Part shown: one piece after another, positions 27,510-36,766 of the stretch
How positions within the stretch are numbered: position 1 is the first letter of the stretch
How the letters are laid out: every line of letters starts with the position of its first letter
NCBI GenBank assembly: GCA_040772225.1
Contig: JAXGYO010000003.1
Span: 248,001-312,000 of the forward strand
Source of the DNA: JAAYED01 sp040772225
Lineage (GTDB): Bacteria; Chloroflexota; Anaerolineae; UBA1429
DNA length: 64,000 nt
Direction: 5' to 3'
The notes under the pieces: model-generated
Told to the model about the DNA's origin: nothing
What the model saw: only the letters and a program-made list of their open reading frames with translations
The model's database searches: none
Made by a program: the position numbers and the translations under genes

Positions 27510-27773
27510 TTATTGCTGCCTCTCCGCGTACACAGAGACCTGCTTGCGACCTCTGGTATACGGCTCGAATTTCACATAGCCGTCAATGGTGGCGAACAGC
27601 GTAAAGTCACGCCCGCAACCAACATTCTCACCGGGATGAATACGGGTACCCACCTGACGAACGATGATCGTTCCCGCGGAGATCTCCTCACCGTCGTAGC
27701 GCTTGATACCGCGCCTCTTTCCGGCGCTGTCCTGCTTATTGGAGGTGCTTCCGCTACCTTTTTTATGTGCCAT
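27510..27773 (-). CDS. rpmA: 50S ribosomal protein L27
   Basis: An 87-residue L27 starting MAHKKGSGST, a form not requiring N-terminal cleavage as in Firmicutes. The RYDGEEISAGTIIVRQVGTRIHPG and VGCGRDFTLFA blocks are typical. L27 reaches the peptidyl transferase centre. Second gene of the leftward ribosomal operon. Confidence 0.97.
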   Translation of the reverse strand: MAHKKGSGSTSNKQDSAGKRRGIKRYDGEEISAGTIIVRQVGTRIHPGENVGCGRDFTLFATIDGYVKFEPYTRGRKQVSVYAERQQ

Positions 27774-27809
27774 CTGCCGCTCCTCTCCGAATATAGCGTC
27801 GCCGCAACG

Positions 27810-28121
27810 CTAGGCCGTGATAGCCTCGATATGCAGGCGCGTAAGATCCTGACGGTGGCCCTTTTTCACGCGGATGCGTTCCTTGGGCCGATACTTGAAG
27901 ATCAAGAGCTTGGGGCCGCGAATCTGATCGACGACGGTTGCCTTGACGCGCGCCGTCTCGATCACGGGGGTACCGATCTCCACGCCTTCGTCCCCACCAA
28001 TCATGAGAACGCGGTCGAGTTCCACCGTATCGCCAGCTTGCACGTCCAGGCGCTCTACATCGACCGTCTGGCCAACCTGCACACGATACTGCTTGCCACC
28101 GGTCTCTACGATTGCATACAT
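27810..28121 (-). CDS. rplU: 50S ribosomal protein L21
   Basis: A 103-residue L21, canonical from MYAIVETGGKQYRV to the C-terminal PKERIRVKKGHRQ and LHIEAI segments. It binds 23S rRNA domain I near L20. First gene of the operon. The 200 bases upstream contain its promoter, but no clear -35/-10 pair was assigned. Confidence 0.97.
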   Translation of the reverse strand: MYAIVETGGKQYRVQVGQTVDVERLDVQAGDTVELDRVLMIGGDEGVEIGTPVIETARVKATVVDQIRGPKLLIFKYRPKERIRVKKGHRQDLTRLHIEAITA

Positions 28122-28283
28122 GGGGTCTGTCCTCCGAAAGCCTGATCAGCGGGCGGTCAGCATAGTCAAATGCGGTCACCGAACCGCCAGAAAAAGATTA
28201 TACCCGTGCTCACTCTGGTGTCAAAATGCGCACCCCTTACCTGCTACGAAATGTGCAGGGCACCCTGCTCATACAGTAGCTCC

Positions 28284-28312
28284 GTGTCGCCATCGCCTGG
28301 TTGTGCTATACT
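28284..28312 (+). promoter_or_regulatory. Candidate extended -10 promoter for glgX
   Basis: TGCTATACT at 28304-28312 matches an extended -10 (TGnTATAAT). The -35 position 17 bases upstream reads GTGTCG, a weak match. A start near 28319 would leave a leader of about 15 bases including the GGAGGAG ribosome site. Confidence 0.45.
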
Positions 28313-28333
28313 CTCGGCGTTGGAGGAGAGCAC

Positions 28334-30448
28334 ATGACGGAAACAGCCCACAACGGCCTCGTTCATTATAAAGTTGAGCCAGGCCGGCCAGCCCCCCTCG
28401 GGGCCACGGTTACCGGCGAAGGTGTCAACTTTTCCATCTACTCGACCAATGCGACCGGCATCGAGTTTCTACTTTTCGATCGTTACGATCAAGACACCCC
28501 ATCGCAGATCTTCTCGCTGAGTCCAGAGGTCAACCGCACCTACTACTACTGGCATCACTTTATCCCGGGCCTCAAGGCCGGTGCTATCTACGCCTATCGC
28601 GCATACGGCCCGTATCTCCCGGAGGAAGGGCTGCTATTCAACCCCAGTAAGGTGTTGCTGGATCCGTACACTGGAGCTGTGGCGTATGGCGACAATTGGC
28701 AACGAGCTGACGCCTACGGGTATGACGACAATACCCGGTCAGCGCTCAAGTCACTGGTTGTGGACTATACCACGTACGACTGGGAAGGCGACCGCCCGCT
28801 GCAGAGAGCCATTGAGACCACCGTCATCTACGAAGTGCATGTGCGAGGATTCACGCGCGACGCCTCTGCTGCGGTCAGCAGTCCGGGAACCTATCGCGGC
28901 GTTATCGAAAAGATCCCCTATCTCAAGTCGCTCGGCATCACGGCGGTGGAGTTGCTGCCTGTGCAACAATTCGACCCGCAGGAGGTCGAGCGATCCAATC
29001 CGATAACGGGCGAACCGCTCACCAACTACTGGGGCTATGCCCCGGTGGCCTATTTCGCGCCCCACCAGGGCTATGCCTGCACACCGGGGGGCACCGCTGT
29101 GGTGGACGAGGTGCGCGACATGGTCAAGGCACTGCACAAAGCGGGCATCGAGGTGATCCTCGATGTGGTGTTCAATCACACCGCCGAAGGAGACGAGAAC
29201 GGGCCCACGATCTCGTTCCGGGGGCTGGAGAACAGCACCTACTATATGCTGACTGAGGATCAGCGCGAGTATCTTGACTTTACCGGGTGCGCCAACACGG
29301 TCAACGCCAACCATTCGATCGTGCGCAGACTCATTCGGGATTGCCTGCGTCACTGGGTCCAGACCTACCACATCGATGGTTTTCGCTTTGACCTGGCCTC
29401 GGCGCTCTCGCGCGACTCGCAGGGCAGGCCGATCACCGATTCACCCATCCTCTGGGAGATCGAGTCGGATCCCGTGCTGGCCGGCACCAAGCTCATCGCC
29501 GAGGCCTGGGATGCTTCGGGGCTCTACCAGCTGGGCGGGTTCACCGGCGACCGTTGGGCGGAGTGGAACGGCCGGTTCCGTGACGACGTCCGTCGCTTCT
29601 TCCGGGGAGATCCGGGGACGGTGCGCGATCTGGCATGGCGCATGACCGGCAGTTTCGATCTGTTCCGGAAAAAGGTCAGCTACACCTCTCACCGCAGCAT
29701 CAATTTCGTTACCGCCCATGACGGCTTTACGCTGGCAGATCTCGTGTCGTACAACCATAAGCATAATGCAGCCAACGGCGAGGATAGCCGAGACGGGGCC
29801 GATCATAACCACTCGTGGAATTGCGGTGTGGAAGGTCCCAGCGACGATCCTGCCGTACTGGCGCTGCGCGCCAGGCAGATGCGCAATCTGCTGGCCACTA
29901 CCCTCCTTGCCCGCGGCACCCCGATGCTTCTGGGCGGCGACGAGTTTGGCCGCACACAGCGCGGCAACAATAACGCCTATTGCCAGGACAATGAGATCAG
30001 CTGGTTTGATTGGACCCTCGCCGACGAGAATGCATCCCTGGTCCGCTTTGTGCGGGCCATGATCGCGCTGCGACAGCGGCACCCCACCCTGACCGCCGCC
30101 CACAAGATGAATGGCAAGTCCTACGACGCTATGTTGCACCACGGGGTGACGTTTCATGGCGTGCATCTGAACCAGCCCGACTGGGGCTACCACTCGCACT
30201 CTCTGGCAATGCACCTGCATCCTGTGACGGAAGATACGGGGCTCTATGTGATTATGAATGCCTACTATGAGCCACTGACCTTTGACCTGCCGCCGGAAAA
30301 GGCGTGGCGACGGCTCATAGATACCTCGCTGGCAACACCAGACGATATTGTCGAGGATGAGCAACACGCGCCACTGCTTACAGAAACGCGCTACCATGCA
30401 GCGCCCCGCTCAGTGGTCGTGCTCTGCGAGAACAAGCCAGTGTACTGA
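28334..30448 (+). CDS. glgX: Glycogen debranching enzyme GlgX/TreX (GH13)
   Basis: A 704-residue isoamylase-type enzyme with an N-terminal CBM48 (about 10-110) and a GH13 barrel. Catalytic regions are DVVFNHTAEG, IDGFRFDLAS with the nucleophile Asp, LIAEAWDASG with the acid Glu, and FVTAHDGFT. It hydrolyses alpha-1,6 branches of limit glycogen. The ATG at 28334 is preceded by GGAGGAG; the longer frame start lacks one. The gene ends 30 bases before selD. Confidence 0.95.
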   Translation: MTETAHNGLVHYKVEPGRPAPLGATVTGEGVNFSIYSTNATGIEFLLFDRYDQDTPSQIFSLSPEVNRTYYYWHHFIPGLKAGAIYAYRAYGPYLPEEGLLFNPSKVLLDPYTGAVAYGDNWQRADAYGYDDNTRSALKSLVVDYTTYDWEGDRPLQRAIETTVIYEVHVRGFTRDASAAVSSPGTYRGVIEKIPYLKSLGITAVELLPVQQFDPQEVERSNPITGEPLTNYWGYAPVAYFAPHQGYACTPGGTAVVDEVRDMVKALHKAGIEVILDVVFNHTAEGDENGPTISFRGLENSTYYMLTEDQREYLDFTGCANTVNANHSIVRRLIRDCLRHWVQTYHIDGFRFDLASALSRDSQGRPITDSPILWEIESDPVLAGTKLIAEAWDASGLYQLGGFTGDRWAEWNGRFRDDVRRFFRGDPGTVRDLAWRMTGSFDLFRKKVSYTSHRSINFVTAHDGFTLADLVSYNHKHNAANGEDSRDGADHNHSWNCGVEGPSDDPAVLALRARQMRNLLATTLLARGTPMLLGGDEFGRTQRGNNNAYCQDNEISWFDWTLADENASLVRFVRAMIALRQRHPTLTAAHKMNGKSYDAMLHHGVTFHGVHLNQPDWGYHSHSLAMHLHPVTEDTGLYVIMNAYYEPLTFDLPPEKAWRRLIDTSLATPDDIVEDEQHAPLLTETRYHAAPRSVVVLCENKPVY

Positions 30449-30478
30449 CTTGGCCGCGATCCGCATCGAGGAGATCAT

Positions 30479-31558
30479 ATGACAGAGTGCCCTTTACCGT
30501 CCTTTGACCCGCAACGTCCGTTCAGGCTGTCGCAACTGGCCAAGGCCGCCGGTTGAGGTGGCAAGCGGGCCTCTGCGGCCCTGGCGCGAGTTACGCGCCG
30601 TCTGGCTGACGTATTCGACGAAGCCCTTTGGCCAGATCTGCTGGTGGGTCTGACCCTCGCCGATGATGCCGCAGCGTGGCGGCTCAGCGAGGACCGCGCA
30701 CTGGTGGCGACGGTAGACTTTTTCACGCCAGTTATTGACGACCCCTACGACTATGGGGCGATCGCCGCCGCCAACGCCCTGAGCGATATCTACGCCATGG
30801 GTGCCACGCCCTTTATGGCGCTCAATCTGGCTGCATTCCCCGCCGAGATGCCGGAGGAGATTCTGCTGGAGATCCTGCGTGGAGGAGCGGAAAAGGTCCG
30901 CGAGGCGGGTGCTGTGGTGGCGGGCGGACACACGATCGATGATGACGAGCCCAAGTTCGGGTATTCCGTGCTGGGCATGGTGCATCCAGAGCGCATCGGT
31001 CGCAAGTCGGCAGCCGTGCCAGGCGACCGGATCTTGCTCACCAAACCGCTGGGCGTGGGGATCATCACCACGGCCTTCAAGGCGGACCTGGCCGATCCTG
31101 AGCACACGGCGGTCGCCGTGAAGTGGATGAAGCGTCTCAATCGCCTCGCGGGAGAGGCGCTCGGGACGATCGCCCACCCTCATGCTGTCACCGATGTGAC
31201 CGGCTTTGGCCTGCTGGGGCACGCCTGGGAGATTGCGTCTCAGAGTGGCGTACAGCTGCAGTTCCACTATGAGGCCTTGCCGTTCCATCCCGGCGCCCGC
31301 CAGTACGCCGATGATTTGCTTTTCCCCGCGCTGGCCAATAACAACATGGCCGACTATGGAGAGCACGTCAGCTTTGGCCCCGGGTTGGAGTATGAACAGC
31401 AATTGTTGCTCTTTACGCCCGAGACCTCGGGTGGCCTGCTGCTCACCTTGCCCCCCGAGGACGCAGAGCGCTACATCGCCGCCGCACAGGCGCTAGACCA
31501 GCCGGTGTGGACCATCGGCGAGGTGACCGCCGGCCAACCGGCGCTCGCGGTCTACTGA
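30479..31558 (+). CDS. selD: Selenide, water dikinase (selenophosphate synthetase), itself a selenoprotein with in-frame UGA
   Basis: SelD makes selenophosphate from selenide and ATP. The frame starts at ATG 30479 with GAGGAG seven bases ahead, crosses an in-frame TGA at 30554-30556, and continues uninterrupted to 31558 (359 residues). The TGA codon is residue 26 in AAG-U-GGK, matching the catalytic Cys/Sec of SelD, with the essential Lys three residues later (K29). Downstream the family blocks are intact: LADDAA, VDFFTP, DPYDYGAIAAANALSD, VAGGHTIDD, VTDVTGFGLLGHAW and TSGGLLL. Conventional gene calling would start at the GTG at 30644 and lose the active site. A hairpin follows the UGA. Confidence 0.93.
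30557..30581 (+). promoter_or_regulatory. Putative bacterial SECIS hairpin of selD
   Basis: Directly after the UGA, GGGCC (30567-30571) pairs with GGCCC (30577-30581) around a TCTGC loop. The loop begins 16 bases past the UGA, close to the spacing of the E. coli fdhF SECIS. The lower stem is not clearly resolved by eye, so the SelB-binding structure is inferred. Confidence 0.6.
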
Positions 31559-31567
31559 CCGGGCGGG

Positions 31568-32506
31568 TCAGACTCCGGCGGTGCGAGGATCCTCATCATA
31601 GGCCACGTAGAACTCGTTGCCGCAAAAGTCGCACAGCACGGGCAGAGCATAGGCCGCGCCCTGGGCGGAGCGGCGCCCCTCGCAGGCCAGGTCAAGTGCT
31701 CGCTGCGGCACTGGCACGTTCGGGTTCTTGCGCCCGCAGTGGGCGCACGCGCAGGACACAAAGGCCATCGGAATGCCGAGCTTGCTCATGGTGACACTGA
31801 GGGGAATCCTATCGTCTCCGCGCGGGTTGAGCCTGTGGCCGAGGACCCTGCCAGCCAGCACCGCCCTCCGCTGCTCGGTCTCCAGTAGCTCGTTATAGAT
31901 CGTCCACAGTGGCCGGACGGAATACCGGTTACCGGCAAGACTGTTCTTTACATCCCCTCGAACGTCGGGATCGGGGTCATCCAAACGCGCAAAGAGTTCG
32001 TCAAAAGCTTCCTGCATCTCGACAGCATCCGGTGAGAAGGCGATCATCTTTTCGCGAAGTGCCACCATATCGTCAATCTTGGCCTGGCTGGCGTGTGCGA
32101 TGCCCCATCCCTTTTTCTCGACGACAGCCCGCTCGGCTGCCTCGCCCGGTCCCAGTTCGCGCAGCGCCCCCACCAGCGGAAAGAGCGCGGGTGAGTCCGC
32201 GGGCTCCAACTGCAGCGCATCCATCACGGGGGTGACAGGCACTTTGGTATACTCGGCAATCCTCCGGATGCTGCGAGCGGCTGCCTCGCGCACGCGCACA
32301 TCGCGATCGCCGACCGCCTTCGAGAGCGCGGCTCCCACGGCATCGGTCGGGTAGGCGCTCAGAGCCTCGGCAGCAGCTACCCGCACTGACGCGTCGGATG
32401 ATGTGAGCCGGCCAATCAGGCGCGCCTGCTCTTCTTCATCTACCTCTGGCGGCGGCCCGGCAAAGAGCTGCCTGATGCGATCTATGATGGTCCTGGGCCT
32501 GGCCAT
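31568..32506 (-). CDS. HEAT-repeat protein with C-terminal zinc ribbon
   Basis: A 312-residue protein. Residues about 25-110 form HEAT-like repeats (SSDASVRVAAAEAL, DRDVRVREAAARSI), and another pair lies near 165-190 (LDDPDPDVRGDV). The C-terminus has two CxxC knuckles (CAHCGRKN, CDFCGNEF) that suggest a zinc ribbon. HEAT repeats act as binding scaffolds; partner and role are unknown. The ATG at 32506 has GGAGAG ahead. It is convergent with selD, with nine bases between stops. Confidence 0.7.
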   Translation of the reverse strand: MARPRTIIDRIRQLFAGPPPEVDEEEQARLIGRLTSSDASVRVAAAEALSAYPTDAVGAALSKAVGDRDVRVREAAARSIRRIAEYTKVPVTPVMDALQLEPADSPALFPLVGALRELGPGEAAERAVVEKKGWGIAHASQAKIDDMVALREKMIAFSPDAVEMQEAFDELFARLDDPDPDVRGDVKNSLAGNRYSVRPLWTIYNELLETEQRRAVLAGRVLGHRLNPRGDDRIPLSVTMSKLGIPMAFVSCACAHCGRKNPNVPVPQRALDLACEGRRSAQGAAYALPVLCDFCGNEFYVAYDEDPRTAGV

Positions 32507-32676
32507 GCTCTCTCCTTGCATAAATAGGACACTGACGATCTGGCCCGATCTATTCACTTCTGATGAACCTCATTATGACGCGGCCATCCACTGTGTGTCA
32601 ACAAAGGCGAATCTGTGCTTGCAACTGCGACCCCGTGGTCTATGCTAACGGCAGCACACACACGGAGGAACAGCGA

Positions 32677-33481
32677 GTGCAGTGACACGAGAGTGATACG
32701 ATCAGTAACGCCGTCCGCCTGCACTTTCGCGAGGGCGGCCGCCTGGACGACCCTGCGGTTGTGCTCAGCCACGGGGGACCGATAGCAGCGCCTGCTGGCC
32801 GACGCTGGCTCCGATCCTGTCCGCACGCTATCACGTCGTCGCCTATGACGCGCGCGACAACGGCGGGTCCGAGTTTACGGATGCTGCATATGGCTGGGAC
32901 ACCCTGGGAGACGATGAGGCCAGCCTCATAGAGGCCCTGGGGCTCGCTCCGGCCATCCTCATCGGCCACTCGATGGGCGCCGGCACGGCGGCGGCCTGCG
33001 CCGCCCGTCGCCCGGATCTGGTGCGGGGGTGCGTGCTGGAGGATCCCCCCTGGATGAATCAGGGGCCCGCGGCGCCGGCCCAGGGCCCTGGCCGACAGGA
33101 GATGTACGAGCATATGCAGAGCCTGGACGACGAGGCACTCATCGCTGGCGCCAGACGCGACTCGCCTCTGTGGGACCCGGCCATCTTGTCCCCGTGGGCC
33201 GAGGCAAAAAAACAGTTCAACGTGCGCATCGGCGAGCTATAAGAACCAGACTTTGCCAGTTGGCCCGCCACGCCCGGTGCCATCCACTGCCCGGTGCTCC
33301 TGATCACCGCCGATCCTGCCCTGGGGCCCGCATGACTGATACCGAGAGGGTGCAGGCGGAGACGCTGCTCAAGAACGGCATCGTGGTGAATGTCGCCGGT
33401 GCCGGCCATAACATCCGGCGGGAGCAGTTCGCAGCATACCTGGCGCACGTGCAAGGCTTTCTGGACCAGTTCGACCAGTAG
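32677..33481 (+). pseudogene. Broken alpha/beta hydrolase
   Basis: Fragments in three frames rebuild one alpha/beta hydrolase: HFREGG and VVLSHGG (oxyanion), then ARYHVVAYDARDNGGS, LIGHSMGAGTAAA (nucleophile Ser elbow), and a C-terminal VVNVAGAGHNIRRE with the catalytic His. Lesions are a TGA at codon 3 after a GTG with GGAGGA ahead (32683-32685), a one-base loss in the G run at 32773-32777, an in-frame TAA at 33240-33242, and another one-base loss near 33325-33328. Both indels lie in G runs, so some could be sequencing errors, but the two stops argue for real decay. Confidence 0.82.
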
Positions 33482-33508
33482 GAGGCGCTCGGTGGCGCGG
33501 GCTGGCTA

Positions 33509-34411
33509 TCAGCGACGGCGCGCCCGCGCAGCCTCGCCCCCATCGGCGCCCTTGAGCGTCGCCGCCCCATAGCGTCGCACGAGCAGCAGCGCCACGAGCC
33601 AGGAAGTGAGGCCAAGCACCATCTGTGAAAGGGACGGCCAGCTCAGAAACGTCGTGGCCACAGTCCATAGCGTCAGCGCCACAGCGTTGTACAACATGCA
33701 CAGCCAGAGGCTCGAGGTGTTATTGTAGAGCCAGGTCAGGATCACCGAGGCGCCCACCAGATAGATGCCCCAACCGATCAAGTGCAGCGGCAGCGTCGTC
33801 CCCACTGGAGAGCCGATGTACAGTGCAGCCACATAGGGCAGCATCCACAAGACCCACATGATGGCCACCAGGTAAGAGGCCTGTTCAGCCGTGGTGCGCC
33901 GCTGCGCCAGGGCCAGAGCAACGCCCCGCCAGCCAAATTCGCCCGTCGCCACCGTCACCAGGTGAAAGAGCAGGACCAGCGCCGCCAGGCCTGGATGGGC
34001 CGCGGGCGCGGCTGCAGCACCGCCGGTTACCAGAGCCACCACGATCGCCGGAAGCGTGATGGCAACGGGCAGCAAGAGGGCGACGGCATACCACCGGCCA
34101 GGGAGACGCCAGAGAGCCATCCGGCCCAACAAGGTGCGCACCCCCTGCGTGCCACCCAGTCGCGCGCTGATGCCGAGGCCACTGATCAGAGGCCCGTAGG
34201 ATCCCAGCACAAAGAGGATCAGCACGACAACGTGGACCCTATCCACAGGGACAACGCCCCCTTCGAGCAGGCGCGCTCCGGTGAGGGGCACATACCCGGC
34301 CCGCTCAGCCAGCAGCAGGGCGGGCAGCCAGGCCGCCCAGGAGATGAAACAGGCCTGGATGGTCAGAGCCCAGGCCGCCGAGATACGTTTCCCACCGCTT
34401 TTGCGCAACAT
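33509..34411 (-). CDS. CPBP family intramembrane protease-like protein
   Basis: About 300 residues with eight or so hydrophobic helices, of the CPBP (Rce1/CaaX protease-like) family. The usual motif 1 (EExxxR) reads GEFGWRG, so the first Glu is Gly. The FxxxH-type motif is seen as LPLHLIGWG, and a later N-rich segment LYNNTSSLW corresponds to the third motif. Loss of the first Glu puts proteolytic activity in doubt. ATG at 34411 is preferred to 34453, which lies inside the upstream oxidoreductase gene. Last gene of the leftward island. Confidence 0.75.
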   Translation of the reverse strand: MLRKSGGKRISAAWALTIQACFISWAAWLPALLLAERAGYVPLTGARLLEGGVVPVDRVHVVVLILFVLGSYGPLISGLGISARLGGTQGVRTLLGRMALWRLPGRWYAVALLLPVAITLPAIVVALVTGGAAAAPAAHPGLAALVLLFHLVTVATGEFGWRGVALALAQRRTTAEQASYLVAIMWVLWMLPYVAALYIGSPVGTTLPLHLIGWGIYLVGASVILTWLYNNTSSLWLCMLYNAVALTLWTVATTFLSWPSLSQMVLGLTSWLVALLLVRRYGAATLKGADGGEAARARRR

Positions 34412-34431
34412 AACTGTGCCCCTGGCCCCTT

Positions 34432-35376
34432 TCAGATGCTTCGTGATGCCCACCGGTCGCAGCGCACAGGTTCACCGCGAGCCAGATCCCGATGACACAA
34501 ATCACAGCGCGTACAAGGCGCCGGATCCAGTCCTGCTCGGATGCGCTCCGGCCAGAGGGGATCTGCGATGAGTCCCCGGCCCACCGCGACCAGGTCGGCC
34601 CGGCCCTCGCGCAGAACCTCAACCGCCCTGCCTACGTCATCGAGGCCGTTGACCGCAATCACAGGCACCCCAAGGATACGGAACGGTGCCGACCGGTCGC
34701 CAGGCGCATCGATCGAAGAGGGAGAGAGGTCCAGGATATCCACACCAGCGTCGATCAGCGCCTCGGCCAGCGTCAGGCTCTCCTCGATGCCATAGCCGGG
34801 GCCCACGGGCGTGTGCCGGTACAGCAACAGCCGGTCAGAGGGTAGCACGGACCGGATCGCGCGCACGATCTGAACGGCCAGCAGCATCCGGCCATTCAAC
34901 GTCGCCCCATACGCATCGGTGCGCGTGTTCTGCGCCGGTGAAAAGTACTGATTGAGCAGAAATCCGTGCGCACCGTGGACCTCCACCCCATCACAGCCTG
35001 CTGCGGCGCAAATCCGGGATGCTCCAGCATAGGCGTCTATTAGCCCCTGGATCGCCGACCGCTCCATCTCACCGGGCGTGATGCGCTGGCCCCTGGTGCC
35101 CGGGAAAAGCTGGATCGCTGCCAGAGCGCCACCCTCCTGGATCGCCGACACCAGAGGCCGCAAGCCGTCGGCAGAATAGCGATCCCCAAAGCCCGACACG
35201 CTGGTGGCCTCGACGATCACGAGGCCGGGCCCGCCCCGAGCGTGCTCGCCGTACCAGGCGATACCCTCAGGCGTGTCGATACCGCGGTTAGCGACCATCG
35301 GCGGCATGACAATCCGGTTGGGCAGGCACCGGCCGCGCACCTCCAGCGGCTCAAACAGCAGCGCGATCTCATCCAT
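34432..35376 (-). CDS. NADH:flavin oxidoreductase, Old Yellow Enzyme-like
   Basis: A 314-residue FMN TIM barrel. The active-site segment VEVHGAHGFLLNQYFSPAQNTRTDAYG is the hallmark of the OYE/enoate reductase family. The N-terminus RIVMPPMVANRG and the phosphate-binding ADLVAVGRGLIADP are also typical. The C-terminus ends with a CTRCDLC motif that could hold part of a cluster, but no second domain follows. Together with the adjacent CoA-disulfide-reductase-like gene it forms a redox pair. Substrate unknown. Confidence 0.87.
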   Translation of the reverse strand: MDEIALLFEPLEVRGRCLPNRIVMPPMVANRGIDTPEGIAWYGEHARGGPGLVIVEATSVSGFGDRYSADGLRPLVSAIQEGGALAAIQLFPGTRGQRITPGEMERSAIQGLIDAYAGASRICAAAGCDGVEVHGAHGFLLNQYFSPAQNTRTDAYGATLNGRMLLAVQIVRAIRSVLPSDRLLLYRHTPVGPGYGIEESLTLAEALIDAGVDILDLSPSSIDAPGDRSAPFRILGVPVIAVNGLDDVGRAVEVLREGRADLVAVGRGLIADPLWPERIRAGLDPAPCTRCDLCHRDLARGEPVRCDRWASRSI

Positions 35377-35407
35377 GCACAGCGTCTCCTAACATGGACC
35401 GAATTGG

Positions 35408-36766
35408 CTACGCCTGGACGGAACTCAACAGCACCCGCGCCGCGGTCTGCACCGGATCCCAGACCGGCGAGAAAGGCGGGGCATAGGCCAGGTCCATGTC
35501 CACCAAATCCTGCACGGTGAGGCGCGCGGTCAGGCAGGCCGCGACAGTGTCGATACGCTTGCCCGAGCCGGGACCGCCGACGATCTGGGCACCCAGCAGG
35601 CGCCCGGTGCCCTTTTCGGCGCACAGCTTGACCGTGATCTGCGCCGCGCCGGGATAGTAACCGGCGCGGGTACGGTCCTCGATCGTGGTGCACGCATAGT
35701 TGATGCCAAGGTCCTGACAGTCGCGCTCCCGCAAGCCCGTGCGGGCGATCTCTGTGTCTCCCACTTTGGTGATCGCCGTACCGACGACCCCCGGAAAAGT
35801 GGCCTGCCCGCCAGTGAGGTTCAGCCCGACGATGCGGCCCATCTTGTTCGCGGTAGTCCCGAGCGGAATCCAGACTGGCCGGCCCGAGACCCGATCTACC
35901 GTCTCAGCGCAGTCACCCGCTGCCCAGACATGCGGAACCGGCGTGCGCATCGTATTGTCGACACGGATCGCGCCCTTCACGCCCAGGGAGATGCCCGCCT
36001 TGGCCGCCAACTCGCTCACCGGCCGAGCTCCCGTGCCGAACACCACGAGGTCCGCGGGCAATGTCTCGCTGCCGAGTACCACACCGGTCACATGCCCGTC
36101 TGAGACTGCCAGCGCCCGCGGGCTCTCACTCAAGTGAAGCGCGACGCCGATATCCCGCAGGGCCTGCGATGCGAGCGCCCCCATGTCGGGGTCCAGCGTC
36201 GACATGACTTCCGCACGGCGGTGCACCAGCGCGGTGTCGATGCCGCGCAGGCGCAGCGCCTCCGCTACCTCCAGCCCGATATAGCCGCCGCCGATGACCA
36301 CGGCATGTTGAGGGGTGCGGTCATTGACAAAGTCCCACATGGCGATACCGCTGGCCAACCCGCGCAACGCGAACACACCCGCGGCATCCACGCCGGGGAT
36401 ATCGGGGAACACCTCGCGGGCGCCCGTGGCGATCAGTAACTCGTCATAGTGCTGAACAGAGGTGGCACCCGCGCGCGCGGCCACAGTGACCTGTTGACCC
36501 GCTGTATCGATGCCGGTCACCTCGTGGCCGGTGAACACCTGGATGTCCTGCCGCGCAAACTGCTCGGGGCGGCGCGCGATCAGCCGCTCGGGCCCGCTGA
36601 CCTGCCCGCCCACCAGATAGGGCATACCGCAGGCGGCATAGGAGACGTAATCGCTGCGCTCATAGACAATGATCTCGAGCTCCGTGTCACGCCGGCGTGC
36701 CTGCGCAGCAGCGCTCATGCCCGCCGCGTCGCCCCCGATGACCACCAGTCTGCGTGCCGTCGCCAT
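35408..36766 (-). CDS. FAD-dependent CoA-disulfide reductase / NADH oxidase family protein
   Basis: A 452-residue two-dinucleotide-binding-domain flavoprotein. VIGGDAAGMSAA binds FAD, VVIGGGYIGLEVAEAL binds NAD(P)H, and VWAAGDCAE closes the FAD site. SYAACGMPYLVGG carries the single redox Cys of the CoADR/Nox branch. The C-terminal dimerisation domain is complete. Such enzymes reduce CoA disulfide, persulfides or oxygen. Its ATG shares a base with the stop of the GH4 gene (TAATG), so translation is coupled. Confidence 0.88.
   Translation of the reverse strand: MATARRLVVIGGDAAGMSAAAQARRRDTELEIIVYERSDYVSYAACGMPYLVGGQVSGPERLIARRPEQFARQDIQVFTGHEVTGIDTAGQQVTVAARAGATSVQHYDELLIATGAREVFPDIPGVDAAGVFALRGLASGIAMWDFVNDRTPQHAVVIGGGYIGLEVAEALRLRGIDTALVHRRAEVMSTLDPDMGALASQALRDIGVALHLSESPRALAVSDGHVTGVVLGSETLPADLVVFGTGARPVSELAAKAGISLGVKGAIRVDNTMRTPVPHVWAAGDCAETVDRVSGRPVWIPLGTTANKMGRIVGLNLTGGQATFPGVVGTAITKVGDTEIARTGLRERDCQDLGINYACTTIEDRTRAGYYPGAAQITVKLCAEKGTGRLLGAQIVGGPGSGKRIDTVAACLTARLTVQDLVDMDLAYAPPFSPVWDPVQTAARVLLSSVQA

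Noticed and set aside
32683..32685. In-frame TGA in the alpha/beta hydrolase as a second Sec codon
   Set aside because: It falls at codon 3, far from any catalytic residue, no hairpin was recognised after it, and the same gene has a TAA and two frameshifts.
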